Positions 53,125 to 61,284 are shown, numbered from the stretch's first letter. The stretch is 64,000 nucleotides of DNA from Streptosporangiaceae bacterium (GCA_025964695.1 JAOPYK010000263.1:30330-94329); one strand, 5' to 3'. Notes: generated by a model from the sequence alone, not told the origin. A program made the numbers and translations.

Positions 53125-53142
53125 TATTTGAACCATCAATAA
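53125..53142. promoter_or_regulatory. MarR operator candidate
   Basis: TATTTGA-ACCA-TCAATAA, an imperfect inverted repeat covering the -35 boxes of both divergent promoters. A repressor here would shut off both genes. Confidence 0.6.
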
Positions 53143-53155
53143 AATGAGGTACCGT
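53127..53155 (+). promoter_or_regulatory. Leaderless promoter of the VOC gene
   Basis: TTTGAA (53127-53132), 17-base spacer, TACCGT (53150-53155), then 6 bases to the ATG at 53162. The -10 lies in a GGTACC hexamer (53148-53153), mirrored by GGTACC (53115-53120) which carries the opposite -10. Confidence 0.55.
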
Positions 53156-53161
53156 GAATTC

Positions 53162-53674
53162 ATGCCGATCACCCGTATGAACCACGCCGTGCTCTACGTC
53201 CGCGATGTCGCGCGCACCGTCGCCTTCTACCGCGAGGTCCTGGGCTTCCGGGTCGTCGTCGAGATGCCGGGCCAGGCGGCCTTCCTGCAGGCGGCTGCCA
53301 GCAACAACGACCATGACCTGGGCCTGTTCCAGATCGGGGCCGGGGCGGCCGACTCGGCGGCCGGCCGCGGCATGGTCGGCCTTTACCACGTGGCCTGGGA
53401 GGTGGACACGCTCGACGAACTCGAGCGCATCGGCGCCGCGCTGTCCGAGCGTGGAGCGCTGGTGGGCGCCTCCGACCACGGTAGTACCAAGGCGCTGTAC
53501 GCCAAGGACCCCGACGGGCTGGAGTTCGAGGTGTCCTGGCTGGTACCCGCCGACCTGCTCACCCCCGGCGTGAACACGGTGACGACCGCACCGCTCGACC
53601 TCGTCAAGGAGAAGGCCCGCTACGGCGGGGGCACCCGCGGCGGTGTGGGCATCTCCTTTCCGGCCCTGGTCTGA
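53162..53674 (+). CDS. VOC-family dioxygenase/glyoxalase-like protein (CatE-like)
   Basis: 170 residues. MNHAVLYVRDVARTVAFYRE, VLGFRVVVEMPGQAAFLQAA and LYHVAWEVDTLDELERIGAA, YAKDPDGLEFEVSW give the two half-barrel elements with His and Glu metal ligands. Resembles extradiol dioxygenase/glyoxalase-type proteins; the MarR partner is consistent with a response to aromatic or electrophilic compounds. ATG at 53162; upstream in-frame ATG 53144 would lie within the promoter. A 14-bp hairpin follows. Confidence 0.85.
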   Translation: MPITRMNHAVLYVRDVARTVAFYREVLGFRVVVEMPGQAAFLQAAASNNDHDLGLFQIGAGAADSAAGRGMVGLYHVAWEVDTLDELERIGAALSERGALVGASDHGSTKALYAKDPDGLEFEVSWLVPADLLTPGVNTVTTAPLDLVKEKARYGGGTRGGVGISFPALV

Positions 53675-53719
53675 CCCGCCCCGCGGGCATCGTGGCGGGC
53701 GCGGCCCGCTGACCGGCAC

Positions 53720-53756
53720 ACGGACGGCCTCCGCCATGCTCACGGAGGCCGTCCGT
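53720..53756. terminator. Terminator hairpin after the VOC gene
   Basis: ACGGACGGCCTCCG (53720-53733) pairs perfectly with CGGAGGCCGTCCGT (53743-53756) with a 9-base loop, about 45 bases beyond the stop. A short T follows. Between rightward VOC and the leftward small gene. Confidence 0.75.
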
Positions 53757-53814
53757 TCCGTACCTGTTCCGCGCTGGGCTGTCAGTGGCCCGCCAAGCCA
53801 TGGGCTAGGGCGGC

Positions 53815-54009
53815 TCAGATGTGATTGTCAGGGTCGGCTGGCAACAGGAAGTCCCAGCTTCCCTGGCCGTGGTGCTGCCCGTCGGGGGAGGTACTGGAAG
53901 GGCAGGCGCCGTTGTCCGGGCGGCCGTTCCACCACATGGCGCAGCAGTGGTTGCAGAACCTCCAGTTCTCCTGGAAGGCCTTGACCCGGCTGGGGATCTG
54001 AGCAGTCAT
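53815..54009 (-). CDS. Small zinc-ribbon-like protein
   Basis: 64 residues from ATG 54009 with AGAGGG upstream. Contains FQENWRFCNHCCAMWWNG followed by GACPSSTSPDGQHHGQGS then WDFLLPAD. The pattern WxxCxxCxxxxxxG..CP.....HxxxGSxxxxL resembles the single repeat of an actinobacterial Cys-rich beta domain found in secreted tectonin-like proteins, probably a zinc-binding fold. No signal peptide. Function unknown. Confidence 0.65.
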   Translation of the reverse strand: MTAQIPSRVKAFQENWRFCNHCCAMWWNGRPDNGACPSSTSPDGQHHGQGSWDFLLPADPDNHI

Positions 54010-54181
54010 GACACGCCCTCTTTTCGATCGAGAATCGGATGATTTCAACGTTCGGCTCGTGAGAGAGGAAATGCATGAGTACCCCCTTACTCATTCGCTG
54101 ATCGAGCTGGAGGTCGGCAGCAGTTCGCGGAGTGCCCGGCCTCTCGGCCGGATCTGAGTTGCTGATCAGTCTCCGCTTCCG

Positions 54182-54540
54182 GGCGGAGCGCTGAGAGTGT
54201 CGCCCTACACCTACGCCCACATCCCGGTGGTCGCCGGGATCATCGTCACAGCGGTCGCCGACGAGCTGGTGATCGCCCATCCCGGAGGTCACCGCGCCCG
54301 CCACGACGGCCGTGATCCTCGGTGGGCCGGCCCTGTTCCTGGCCGGGCACGCGCTGTTCAAGCGCGCGGTCTTCGATCATCTGTCCCGGCCCCGCATGAT
54401 CGCGCTCGTCGTGCTGCTGGGCCTGGTGCCGGTCGCGGTCGTCGTCCCGCCGCTGGTCCGCCGCGACCCTGGTCGTCGCGTCCGTCGCGGCCTCGGACAG
54501 CCGGCGCTCCTCATCGGCCGCCGAGGGGCTCCCGGGGGGG
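54182..54540 (+). pseudogene. Decayed LtrA-family (low temperature requirement A) gene, C-terminal part
   Basis: Frame 1 (from about 54182) reads SPYTYAHIPVVAGIIVTAV and ADELVIAHPGG. The sequence then moves to a second frame, TAPATTAVILGGPALFLAGH with ALFKRAVFDHLSRPRMIAL and LGLVPVAVVVPPLV. It moves again to ATLVVASVAASDS in a third frame. Together they reproduce the C-terminal membrane segments of LtrA with two frameshifts (near 54285 and 54460). The N-terminal two thirds are absent. No intact start; clearly a pseudogene. Confidence 0.75.
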
Positions 54541-54671
54541 CGGTGGGTAGAGCCATGGTTCTCGGCAAGGATGGTTTCGCCCTGGCGTGGTCGCGGTGAG
54601 CCGGGTGCTCCGGGGCGCGTGTGCGACCATCGAGGCCGGTCTCGGACCGGCCGACGAGATGGAGTGACGGC

Positions 54672-54998
54672 ATGGAGCGATGTACCCGGTGTGAGCTGCT
54701 GGTCGGAGCCGGGTGCGCCTGCGCGCCCGGCGAACCACGAAGTCCCGGGCAGGGCGACGTCCGGTGGGTAAGGTTCGCGCCGGACGCGATCCTCATCTCG
54801 CCGACCCGACTGGCGCATCTGCCCGGGGGTTGCGCGCACATGACGGAAGCGGACGTCACGGCTCCGGGATGGGGCTGGATCTCCTCGCCCGATCGCGGCC
54901 TGTGGGAGCGGATCGGACCCGGCCACCCAGCCCAGGCGACGGGCGGCAACACCCGGCGCGTCGCGTCCAAGCGCTGCAAAGACTGCACAACGCACTGA
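54672..54998 (+). CDS. Small cysteine-rich hypothetical protein
   Basis: 108 residues; ATG at 54672 with GGAGTG upstream. MERCTRCELLVGAGCACAPG at the N-terminus and VASKRCKDCTTH at the C-terminus, so two CxxC pairs that could bind one zinc in a knuckle arrangement. The middle has VRWVRFAPDAILISPTRLAH and GWGWISSPDRGLWERIG. No family recognised. It converges on the MarR gene. Codon use is like its neighbours. Confidence 0.6.
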   Translation: MERCTRCELLVGAGCACAPGEPRSPGQGDVRWVRFAPDAILISPTRLAHLPGGCAHMTEADVTAPGWGWISSPDRGLWERIGPGHPAQATGGNTRRVASKRCKDCTTH

Positions 54999-55013
54999 TC
55001 GCGGTGGCCGTGC

Positions 55014-55439
55014 TCAGCCGGTGTCGAGGGCGGTGAGTAGCTCGCGGAGCGTGGCCCGCTGAGGTTCGGTGAGGGGGGCGAAGAGATCTTCCGCGGCCTG
55101 CCGCCGGGCCCGCTGAAGCTCGGCGCGCAGGTCGTTTCCCCGGTCGGTCAGCACGATCAGGATCGACCGGCGGTTGGCCGGGTCGGGCGCACGGCGTACC
55201 AGGCCGGCGGCCTCCAGCGCGTCCACCAGGGTGGTGACGGACCGGGGAACGACCCCCAGTCGCTCCGCGAGGTCCACCATGCGCAGCGGCTCGTCTTCGC
55301 GAGAGATCATCCGCAGCGCCCGGGACTGTGCCGGGGTCAGGCCCAGCGGCGCCAGCCGCCCGGTCTGGCTGCGCCGCATGCGGCGGGCCGCCCGCAGGAC
55401 CAGCTCGGCCAGCTGCCCGGTGGTGTCCTCCGATTCCAC
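55014..55439 (-). CDS. MarR-family transcriptional regulator
   Basis: 141 residues. LGLTPAQSRALRMISREDEP, LRMVDLAERLGVVPRSVTTL, VDALEAAGLVRRAPDPANRR, SILIVLTDRG: classic MarR wing with RR(S)I. GTG at 55439; TAAGAT lies 6 bases upstream, suggesting a leaderless transcript, and a 19-base motif sits in the promoter. Divergent from the ABC exporter gene, which it probably represses. Confidence 0.9.
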   Translation of the reverse strand: MESEDTTGQLAELVLRAARRMRRSQTGRLAPLGLTPAQSRALRMISREDEPLRMVDLAERLGVVPRSVTTLVDALEAAGLVRRAPDPANRRSILIVLTDRGNDLRAELQRARRQAAEDLFAPLTEPQRATLRELLTALDTG

Positions 55440-55445
55440 TCGCCC

Positions 55446-55451
55446 ATCTTA
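55446..55451 (-). promoter_or_regulatory. -10 box TAAGAT of the MarR gene (leaderless)
   Basis: On the minus strand TAAGAT, six bases ahead of the GTG. The operator-like 19-mer at 55453-55471 adjoins it on the upstream side, so binding there would block RNA polymerase. Confidence 0.5.
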
Positions 55452-55452
55452 T

Positions 55453-55499
55453 CGGAGTACTGCTCATCGTTCGGCGAAATAACTATGAGCCATACTCGG
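55453..55499. promoter_or_regulatory. Pair of inverted 19-bp motifs between marR and the ABC exporter
   Basis: CGGAGTACTGCTCATCGTT (55453-55471) and the reverse complement of 55481-55499, CCGAGTATGGCTCATAGTT, agree at 15 of 19 positions and face each other with a 9-base gap. Their half-sites probably form two operator sites for the MarR protein. Confidence 0.55.
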
Positions 55500-55537
55500 T
55501 TTAGCTTGGCAGAGAGTTCACACGAAAGTAGCCGCCT

Positions 55538-57460
55538 ATGCCCCGCACCGAGCCCGCGCCCACCGAACCCACCGGCACCGAAGCCACGCCTACCAAAACC
55601 ACCCGCACCGAAGCCACCCCCGCCCAACACGCCCGGACCCAATGCACCCGGACCCAACGCACCCGCACCCGACGCAGCCCTGACGCGCAGATCGGCGTGG
55701 AGGACAAGCAGCCGGTCCAGCTGCGCCGCATCCTGCGCCTGTTCCATGCCTACCGAGCCCGGCTCGCCGTCGTCGGCCTGCTGGTCGGCCTTTCGTCGCT
55801 GGTGTCACTGGCCTCGCCGTTCATGCTCCGCGCGATCCTCGACATCGCGCTGCCCCAGGGCCGTACCGGGCTGCTCGCCCTGCTCGCCCTCGGTATGATC
55901 ACCGTCGCGGTCGCCAACAGCGTCTTCAACGTCCTGCAGACCTACATGTCCACCACGGTCGGCCAGCGTGTCATGCACGATCTGCGCACCGCCGTCTACG
56001 GACACCTGCAGCGCATGTCCCTCGCCTTCTTCACCCGCACCCGCACCGGCGAGGTGCAGTCCCGCATCGCCAACGACATCGGCGGCATGCAGTCGACGGT
56101 GACCTCGACCGCCACCTCGCTGGTCTCCAATCTCACCAGCGTCGTCGCCACGGTGATCGCGATGCTGGTGCTGGACTGGCGGCTGACCATCGTGTCCCTG
56201 GTGATGCTCCCGTTGTTCGTGGCGGTGAGCCGCCGGGTCGGCAAGGAACGCAAGAAGATCACCTCGCAGCGGCAGGGACAGCTCGCCGGGATGTCGGCCA
56301 TCGTCGAGGAGTCGCTCTCGGTGAGCGGCATCCTGCTCGGCCGCAGCATGGGCCGGTCCCGGGCCCTCACCGACCAGTTCGCCCGGGAGTCGGACAAGCT
56401 CGTCGATCTGGAGATCCGCTCCGGCATGGCCGGGCGCTGGCGGCAGTCCACCATCCAGATCGTCATGTCGGCGATGCCCGCGATCATCTACTGGGCGGCC
56501 GGGCTCACCACCTCGCAGGGCCACCCGCTGGTCTCGATCGGTACCCTCGTCGCCTTCACCACCCTGCAGACCGCGCTGTTCCGCCCCATGGTCGGGCTGC
56601 TGCAGACCGGGGTGGACGTGCAGACCTCGCTCGCCCTGTTCAGTCGTATCTTCGAATATCTGGACCTGCGGCCCGACATCGAGGAGCCGGCCTCCCCGGT
56701 GGCACTGCCCCAGGTTCGCGGCGACGTCCGCTTCGAGCATGTCGAGTTCTCCTACGACGGCGCCGGGGAACCCACGCTGCGCGACCTCGACGTCGCCATC
56801 CCGGCCGGCACCAGCCTCGCCGTCGTCGGCGAGACCGGATCGGGCAAGACCACGCTCAGCTACCTCGTGCCGCGCCTGTACGACGTCAGCGGCGGCCGGG
56901 TCACCATCGACGGCACCGACGTGCGCGACCTGGGCTTCGGCACGCTGGCGGACGCGGTCGGCGTCGTCTCCCAGGAGACCTACCTCTTCCACGCCTCCGT
57001 CGCCGAGAACCTGCGCTTCGCCAAGCCCGACGCGACCGACGAGGAACTGCACGCCGCCGCGGCGGCCGCGCAGATCCATGATCACATCGCATCGCTGCCC
57101 GACGGCTACGACACGCTCGTGGGGGAGCGGGGCTACCGCTTCTCCGGCGGGGAGAAGCAGCGGCTGGCCATCGCCCGCACCATCCTGCGCAACCCGCCGA
57201 TCCTGGTCCTCGACGAGGCGACCAGCGCCCTCGACACGCAGACCGAGCAGCTCGTGCAGAAGGCCATCGACGCCCTGGCGGCCGGCCGGACCACCATCAC
57301 CATCGCGCACCGGCTGTCCACCATCAGGGACGCCGATCAGATCATCGTGCTCGACCACGGCCGGATCGCCGAGCGCGGCACCCATGGCCTGCTGCTGTCC
57401 GCCGGCGGGCACTACGCCGCGCTGGTCGGCCGGAGCGGCGAATTGGCCGCGGCGGGTTGA
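55538..57460 (+). CDS. ABC exporter, fused permease and ATPase (multidrug type)
   Basis: 640 residues. The first about 45 residues are a Thr/Pro/Glu/Arg-rich tract (repeats of TEATPT, TRTQ), then six transmembrane helices (about 65-360), then the nucleotide-binding domain: Walker A VVGETGSGKTTLSYLV, Q-loop, signature YRFSGGEKQRLAIA, Walker B ILVLDEATSALDTQTEQ, H-loop TITIAHRLSTI. A half-size exporter that works as a homodimer. Start ATG 55538 with GAAAG upstream. Divergent marR gene suggests substrate-inducible drug efflux. The repeat tract varies easily by replication slippage. Confidence 0.93.
   Translation: MPRTEPAPTEPTGTEATPTKTTRTEATPAQHARTQCTRTQRTRTRRSPDAQIGVEDKQPVQLRRILRLFHAYRARLAVVGLLVGLSSLVSLASPFMLRAILDIALPQGRTGLLALLALGMITVAVANSVFNVLQTYMSTTVGQRVMHDLRTAVYGHLQRMSLAFFTRTRTGEVQSRIANDIGGMQSTVTSTATSLVSNLTSVVATVIAMLVLDWRLTIVSLVMLPLFVAVSRRVGKERKKITSQRQGQLAGMSAIVEESLSVSGILLGRSMGRSRALTDQFARESDKLVDLEIRSGMAGRWRQSTIQIVMSAMPAIIYWAAGLTTSQGHPLVSIGTLVAFTTLQTALFRPMVGLLQTGVDVQTSLALFSRIFEYLDLRPDIEEPASPVALPQVRGDVRFEHVEFSYDGAGEPTLRDLDVAIPAGTSLAVVGETGSGKTTLSYLVPRLYDVSGGRVTIDGTDVRDLGFGTLADAVGVVSQETYLFHASVAENLRFAKPDATDEELHAAAAAAQIHDHIASLPDGYDTLVGERGYRFSGGEKQRLAIARTILRNPPILVLDEATSALDTQTEQLVQKAIDALAAGRTTITIAHRLSTIRDADQIIVLDHGRIAERGTHGLLLSAGGHYAALVGRSGELAAAG
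55547..55690 (+). repeat. Degenerate ACC-rich repeat tract in the ABC exporter gene
   Basis: About 140 bases of imperfect short repeats around CACCGAAGCCAC and CACCCGGACCCAA, coding the Thr/Pro/Glu/Arg-rich N-terminus. The reverse frame reads as GFGAGGFGxxG repeats but has no start with a ribosome site, so it is not a gene. Confidence 0.8.
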
Positions 57461-57663
57461 GCCGCGCACGTGTACGGCCCCGGCCCGACTGGGTACACCC
57501 CTCGCGACGGCCGTCACACGATGTTGTCTATCGTTGACGTGGTGTCACACCTCCCCCTGTTCGGTGCTCTCGGTGTAATCGGGCGGACGACCAGCACGGA
57601 TGCTCCGGGTCCCGCCACAAAACGGGGCCTGGGGATCTTCCTAGGACGACAAGAGGAGACCAG
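57461..57663. other. Intergenic region, no gene recognised
   Basis: About 200 bases between the ABC exporter and the DUF1059 gene; ends in GAGGAG, the ribosome site of the latter. No terminator or relic recognised. Confidence 0.4.
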
Positions 57664-57855
57664 ATGTCACGCAAGATGATCGATTGTCGGGAAATGCCCA
57701 GTGACAGCGGCTGCACCCTGCAGATCAGCGGCGAGCCCGACGAGGTTATGAGGGTGGCCGTGATGCACGCCGTCGACGCGCACGGTCACCAGGACAATGA
57801 CGATCTGCGGAAGGCACTGCGCAACGGGCTCAAGGACGCTCAGCTCGTGCGCTGA
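57664..57855 (+). CDS. DUF1059 family small protein
   Basis: 63 residues. MSRKMIDCREMPSDSGCTLQ then ISGEPDEVMRVAVMHAVDAH, GHQDNDDLRKALRNGLKDAQ: the pattern (MKxxDCxxxxxDCxxxIxGxxxEELxxxxxxHxxxxHGxxD) is the DUF1059 domain, with two Cys about 11 apart. Function unknown; a small cytoplasmic protein. Start ATG 57664 after GAGGAG. Followed 14 bases on by a strong terminator hairpin. Confidence 0.88.
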   Translation: MSRKMIDCREMPSDSGCTLQISGEPDEVMRVAVMHAVDAHGHQDNDDLRKALRNGLKDAQLVR

Positions 57856-57869
57856 CCCACCGTCTCGCT

Positions 57870-57907
57870 GGCAGAGCCCTCGGCCGATGGCGGCCGGGGG
57901 TTCTGCC
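57870..57907. terminator. Terminator hairpin after the DUF1059 gene
   Basis: GGCAGAGCCCTCGGCCG (57870-57886) and CGGCCGGGGGTTCTGCC (57891-57907) pair over 17 bases with two G-U pairs; the loop is ATGG. It lies 14 bases after the stop. Long GC stem without a T-run. Confidence 0.8.
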
Positions 57908-58176
57908 CTGTCCGGGCCCCGAGCTGCACATGATCTTGTGTGCTGCGCTTCCGCGCCTGGTCACCCGGCATTCACCATCGGCCGAGGACGGGGGTACGCG
58001 GCACGGTGCTGCACGGGTCTGTGGTTGTGTCGGTGGTGATCCCCACGCCCTGCTGCGCCGACCACGCCTATAGCCGCATTCGTGACGGGCCTGCGCAGCC
58101 GTCAGGCGACCGAGGCGGGCTGGCAGCCGCGGGCCCGACCTGTGGCGGGCGGCCCGGCATGACCGGGGGCCTGGGA
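57908..58176. other. Intergenic region, no gene recognised
   Basis: About 270 bases between the DUF1059 terminator and the convergent end of the LAL regulator. No relic or regulatory site seen. Open frames here are shadows. Confidence 0.4.
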
Positions 58177-61134
58177 TCATTGACCGGGCAGGTCTTGGGC
58201 GAGACCCTCCCGGTGGGCGATGGCGGCGGCCTCGGTCCGCGAGGAGGCCCCCAGCTTGGCGAGGATGTTGGAGACGTGCACGCTGGCCGTCTTGGGTGAG
58301 ATGAACAGCGTCGAGGCGATTTCGCGGTTGTTGCGGCCGGCGGTCACCAGGTGGAGCACCTCTCGCTCACGGCCGGTGAGCGCCGCCAGCGGTCCGCGGT
58401 CCGCGGTCACCGCGCGTGCGGGGCTGCCGAAGCGAGCCCGCCTGCCGAGCAGGCCGAGCGCGCCGAGCAGCGGTGTGGCTCCGAGGCGTTCGGCCACCTC
58501 CACCGCCTGTCTCCACTCGGCCTCGGCCTCCTCCGGCCGCCCGTGCACCAGCAGCGCCTCGGCGAGTTCGAGGCGGGAGCGGGCCACCTCGTAGGTGAAC
58601 CCGTAGCCGAAGCCCTCGACCGCGGCTCGCCACAGCTTCGGCGCGTCGTCGCCCCGAACCCGGTGCCACTGCGCCTCGGCCCGGCTGAGCCAGGCACGGC
58701 CCTCGACCCCGAGCCACAGCCGGGGTCCGCTGGCCATGTCCGTCGCTGCCCTGCGGGCCCGGGCGATCAGATCGTCGGCGGCCTGCGCCGCCCTCTTCTC
58801 CGCGGCCTCGTCGCGCTGGACCCGGGCCCGGACCGCCCGGTCCGCGTGGATCGACAGACCGACCGTGGCGATCCGGATACTGCCCGCGGCGGTCGGTTCG
58901 AGCGCCTCCAGCACGGCGTTCACGTGGCCGAGCGCGGTCTGCTCGTCGCCCTCCCACAGGGCATGCTCGGCGGCCAGCCCCCGTGCGATGTAGGACACGT
59001 GCCAGTCCTGCGCCCACAGGGGTTCGAGCCACGACAGCCGCTCCCGTACGGCGTCGTCTCCCTGGGCGATCTCGAGGAACAGCGCATAGGAGGACACCTG
59101 GGCCTCGGCGATGGTGCCGACCCGGATGGGGAAGTGGCCGGCCAGCGCCTCGGCCAGGTCCCAGTCGCCGGTCGTGTAGTGGATGAGGTATTCGAGGAAG
59201 CGCAGGTCGGTGCCGTAAATGCTCCAGCCCAGCCCGGCGTCCACCGCGGTCCGGACCCCGTCGGCCGCGGATCGCGCGGCTGCGGCGAGCTCCCCGCGGT
59301 CGAACTCGGCGCGCGCGCAGTGGTAGGCCGCCCGCAGCGCCACTGACAGGTCACCGGCGCGGCCCGCCACCGTCCGGGCCTCGGCGAACAGCTCCTCCGC
59401 CGTGGCCAGGTCGCCCCGGCTCTCGGTGTGCAGGCCCAGGTTGACCAGGGCGCCCGCCTCCGCCTCGGCGGAACCGGTGGCCCGTGCCAGGGCGATGGCC
59501 TCCGCCGCGAGGGCGGGGATCTCCTCGTGCCGCTCGGTGTAGAGCAGGCTCCGCGAGTAGGTGGCCAGCGTACGGGCGCGTACCGCGGTGGGCGGGTCGG
59601 CGGGCAGCAGCTCGACGATGGCGCGGGCGGTCTCGGCCGCCTCGACGTCATGGTCGATGTCGGAGAGGTAGTAGGCGGCTCGTTCGGCGACCTCGGCGTA
59701 GAGCAGGAGGTCGGCCGCCGGGTCCAGGGACTCCTGCAACCTCCGCAGCCGGATGACCGCACGACGCGGTTCACCGCTGTGCGCGGCCGCGCCGGCCGCC
59801 GCCAGCGCCAGATGCGGGCGGTCCAGCCCGGCGAGACGCTCGGGCTCGGGCACGGCGTCCCACAGCGACAGTGCCTGCTCGAAGTGCTCGTGCGCCTCCG
59901 CCGGGGCGGCCAGCCGCTGTGCCTCCTGGGCCGCCTCGACCGAGGCGCGGAACGCGCCCGCCAGATCGTGGCTGGCCAGGCAGTGGTAGGCGAGCTCGGC
60001 TGCGGAGCGGCGGCGCCCCGGATGCGGTTGCGCCAGCAACCGGGCGAACGCGGCGTGCCAGCGGGTGCGCTCACCTGGGAGCAGATCGGCGTAGACCGCC
60101 TCCTGGAGCAGCGCGTGCCGGAACATGTATCCCTCGGACCCGTCGAGGATCAGCAGCTGCTCGGACACGATCTCGCGGACCGTCTGGTCGTAGGTGGCCT
60201 CGTCGATGTCGGAGACCTGCCGGACCTGGTCGTCGTTGACCCGGCGACCCGCGACCGCCGCCACCCGGACCACGCGCTGTCCGGTCTCCGACAGCCGCTC
60301 CACCCGGGACAGCAGCACGTCCGCCAGCCCCGCGGGCAGTTCGTGGCCGGTCCGCGCGGCGTCGAGGAGCTCCTCGGCATAGAACGCGTTGCCCTCGGCA
60401 CGCTCGATGATGTGGTCGAGGACCTCGGTCGGCGGCCGTTCCCCGCCGATCTCGACGAGGTGGTCCGCCATCTCGGCCGGTCGCAGCGGACGCAGCGCCA
60501 GGGCGGTCACGCTCGGCAGCCGCAGCAGCTCGGCGATCACCTTGCGCAGCGGATGGCTCCGGGTCAGGTCGTCGCTGCGGTAGGTGCCGACCAGGCAGAC
60601 CCGCTCGTGCTGGAGCACCCGGCTCAGGAACGTGAGCAGGTCACGAGTTGATCGATCCGCCCAGTGCAGGTCCTCGAGCACCAACAGCACCGGGTCCGCG
60701 TCCGACAACTCGCCCAGCAGGCCGAGGGTCGCCCCGAAGAGCTGTTGCTGTGCAAGCTCTGGGCGGTCGTCTCCCGGCCCCGGGCCCGCGTCTCCGTCGG
60801 GCAGCAGCCGGCCCAGCACCGGCCGGGACCGCAGCGCCTCCCAGACCCCCGGCGCCCTGGCGGGATCGCGCGTGGCATGCCGCAACGCGTCGGCCAGCGG
60901 GAGATAGGGCATGCTCTCACCGAGCTCGGCGCACTGCCCCACCAGCACCGCCCAGCCGCGATCACGGGCCGTGGCCGCGAGCTGCCCGGCCAGCCGGGTC
61001 TTGCCGATCCCCGCGTCCCCGCTGATCAAGATGACCCCGGGCTGTCCTGCGGCGGCCGCGTCCAGGGCGGTGGTGAGCAGCCTGAGCTCGCTTTCCCGCC
61101 CCACCAGGCCACCGTCAGTCGTCCGTACCGTCAC
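58177..61134 (-). CDS. LAL-type LuxR-family regulator with AAA/NACHT-like ATPase
   Basis: 985 residues. N-terminal P-loop ISGDAGIGKTRLAGQLAAT (about 38-56), Walker B VLLVLEDLHWADRSTRDLL, then a helical TPR-like middle (about 400-880) with many Ala-rich pairs, and a C-terminal LuxR HTH LTGREREVLHLVTAGRNNRE, IASTLFISPKTASVHVSNIL, AKLGASSRTEAAAIAHREGL. LAL proteins are large ATP-dependent activators of nearby operons. Start GTG 61134. It is divergent from the oxidoreductase gene at 61285, 150 bases away, the natural target; no ligand can be named. Confidence 0.93.
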   Translation of the reverse strand: MTVRTTDGGLVGRESELRLLTTALDAAAAGQPGVILISGDAGIGKTRLAGQLAATARDRGWAVLVGQCAELGESMPYLPLADALRHATRDPARAPGVWEALRSRPVLGRLLPDGDAGPGPGDDRPELAQQQLFGATLGLLGELSDADPVLLVLEDLHWADRSTRDLLTFLSRVLQHERVCLVGTYRSDDLTRSHPLRKVIAELLRLPSVTALALRPLRPAEMADHLVEIGGERPPTEVLDHIIERAEGNAFYAEELLDAARTGHELPAGLADVLLSRVERLSETGQRVVRVAAVAGRRVNDDQVRQVSDIDEATYDQTVREIVSEQLLILDGSEGYMFRHALLQEAVYADLLPGERTRWHAAFARLLAQPHPGRRRSAAELAYHCLASHDLAGAFRASVEAAQEAQRLAAPAEAHEHFEQALSLWDAVPEPERLAGLDRPHLALAAAGAAAHSGEPRRAVIRLRRLQESLDPAADLLLYAEVAERAAYYLSDIDHDVEAAETARAIVELLPADPPTAVRARTLATYSRSLLYTERHEEIPALAAEAIALARATGSAEAEAGALVNLGLHTESRGDLATAEELFAEARTVAGRAGDLSVALRAAYHCARAEFDRGELAAAARSAADGVRTAVDAGLGWSIYGTDLRFLEYLIHYTTGDWDLAEALAGHFPIRVGTIAEAQVSSYALFLEIAQGDDAVRERLSWLEPLWAQDWHVSYIARGLAAEHALWEGDEQTALGHVNAVLEALEPTAAGSIRIATVGLSIHADRAVRARVQRDEAAEKRAAQAADDLIARARRAATDMASGPRLWLGVEGRAWLSRAEAQWHRVRGDDAPKLWRAAVEGFGYGFTYEVARSRLELAEALLVHGRPEEAEAEWRQAVEVAERLGATPLLGALGLLGRRARFGSPARAVTADRGPLAALTGREREVLHLVTAGRNNREIASTLFISPKTASVHVSNILAKLGASSRTEAAAIAHREGLAQDLPGQ

Positions 61135-61284
61135 ATCAGCGAGTATTCCATCCAGGTCCCACAGCCCAGGTCCGGCGGCGAGAACGTTCTTTCCGTGGTG
61201 CGCGGGCCCATGGGTGTGGGGTTTTCGCGTGGATCGTCATGGGGAGCCTGTTCTTGTACAGATGTCGCGCTTTCGGGGGGAATC
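61135..61284. other. Divergent gap between the LAL regulator and the MDR oxidoreductase
   Basis: 150 bases; should hold two promoters. AATACT lies 7 bases before the GTG of the regulator, and GGGGGG before that of the oxidoreductase. No palindrome stood out. Confidence 0.35.

Noticed and set aside
55590..55808. Minus-strand Gly-Phe-Gly repeat protein over the ABC gene 5' end
   Set aside because: Arises from the ACC repeat tract read in reverse; no start context and it overlaps a confident gene.
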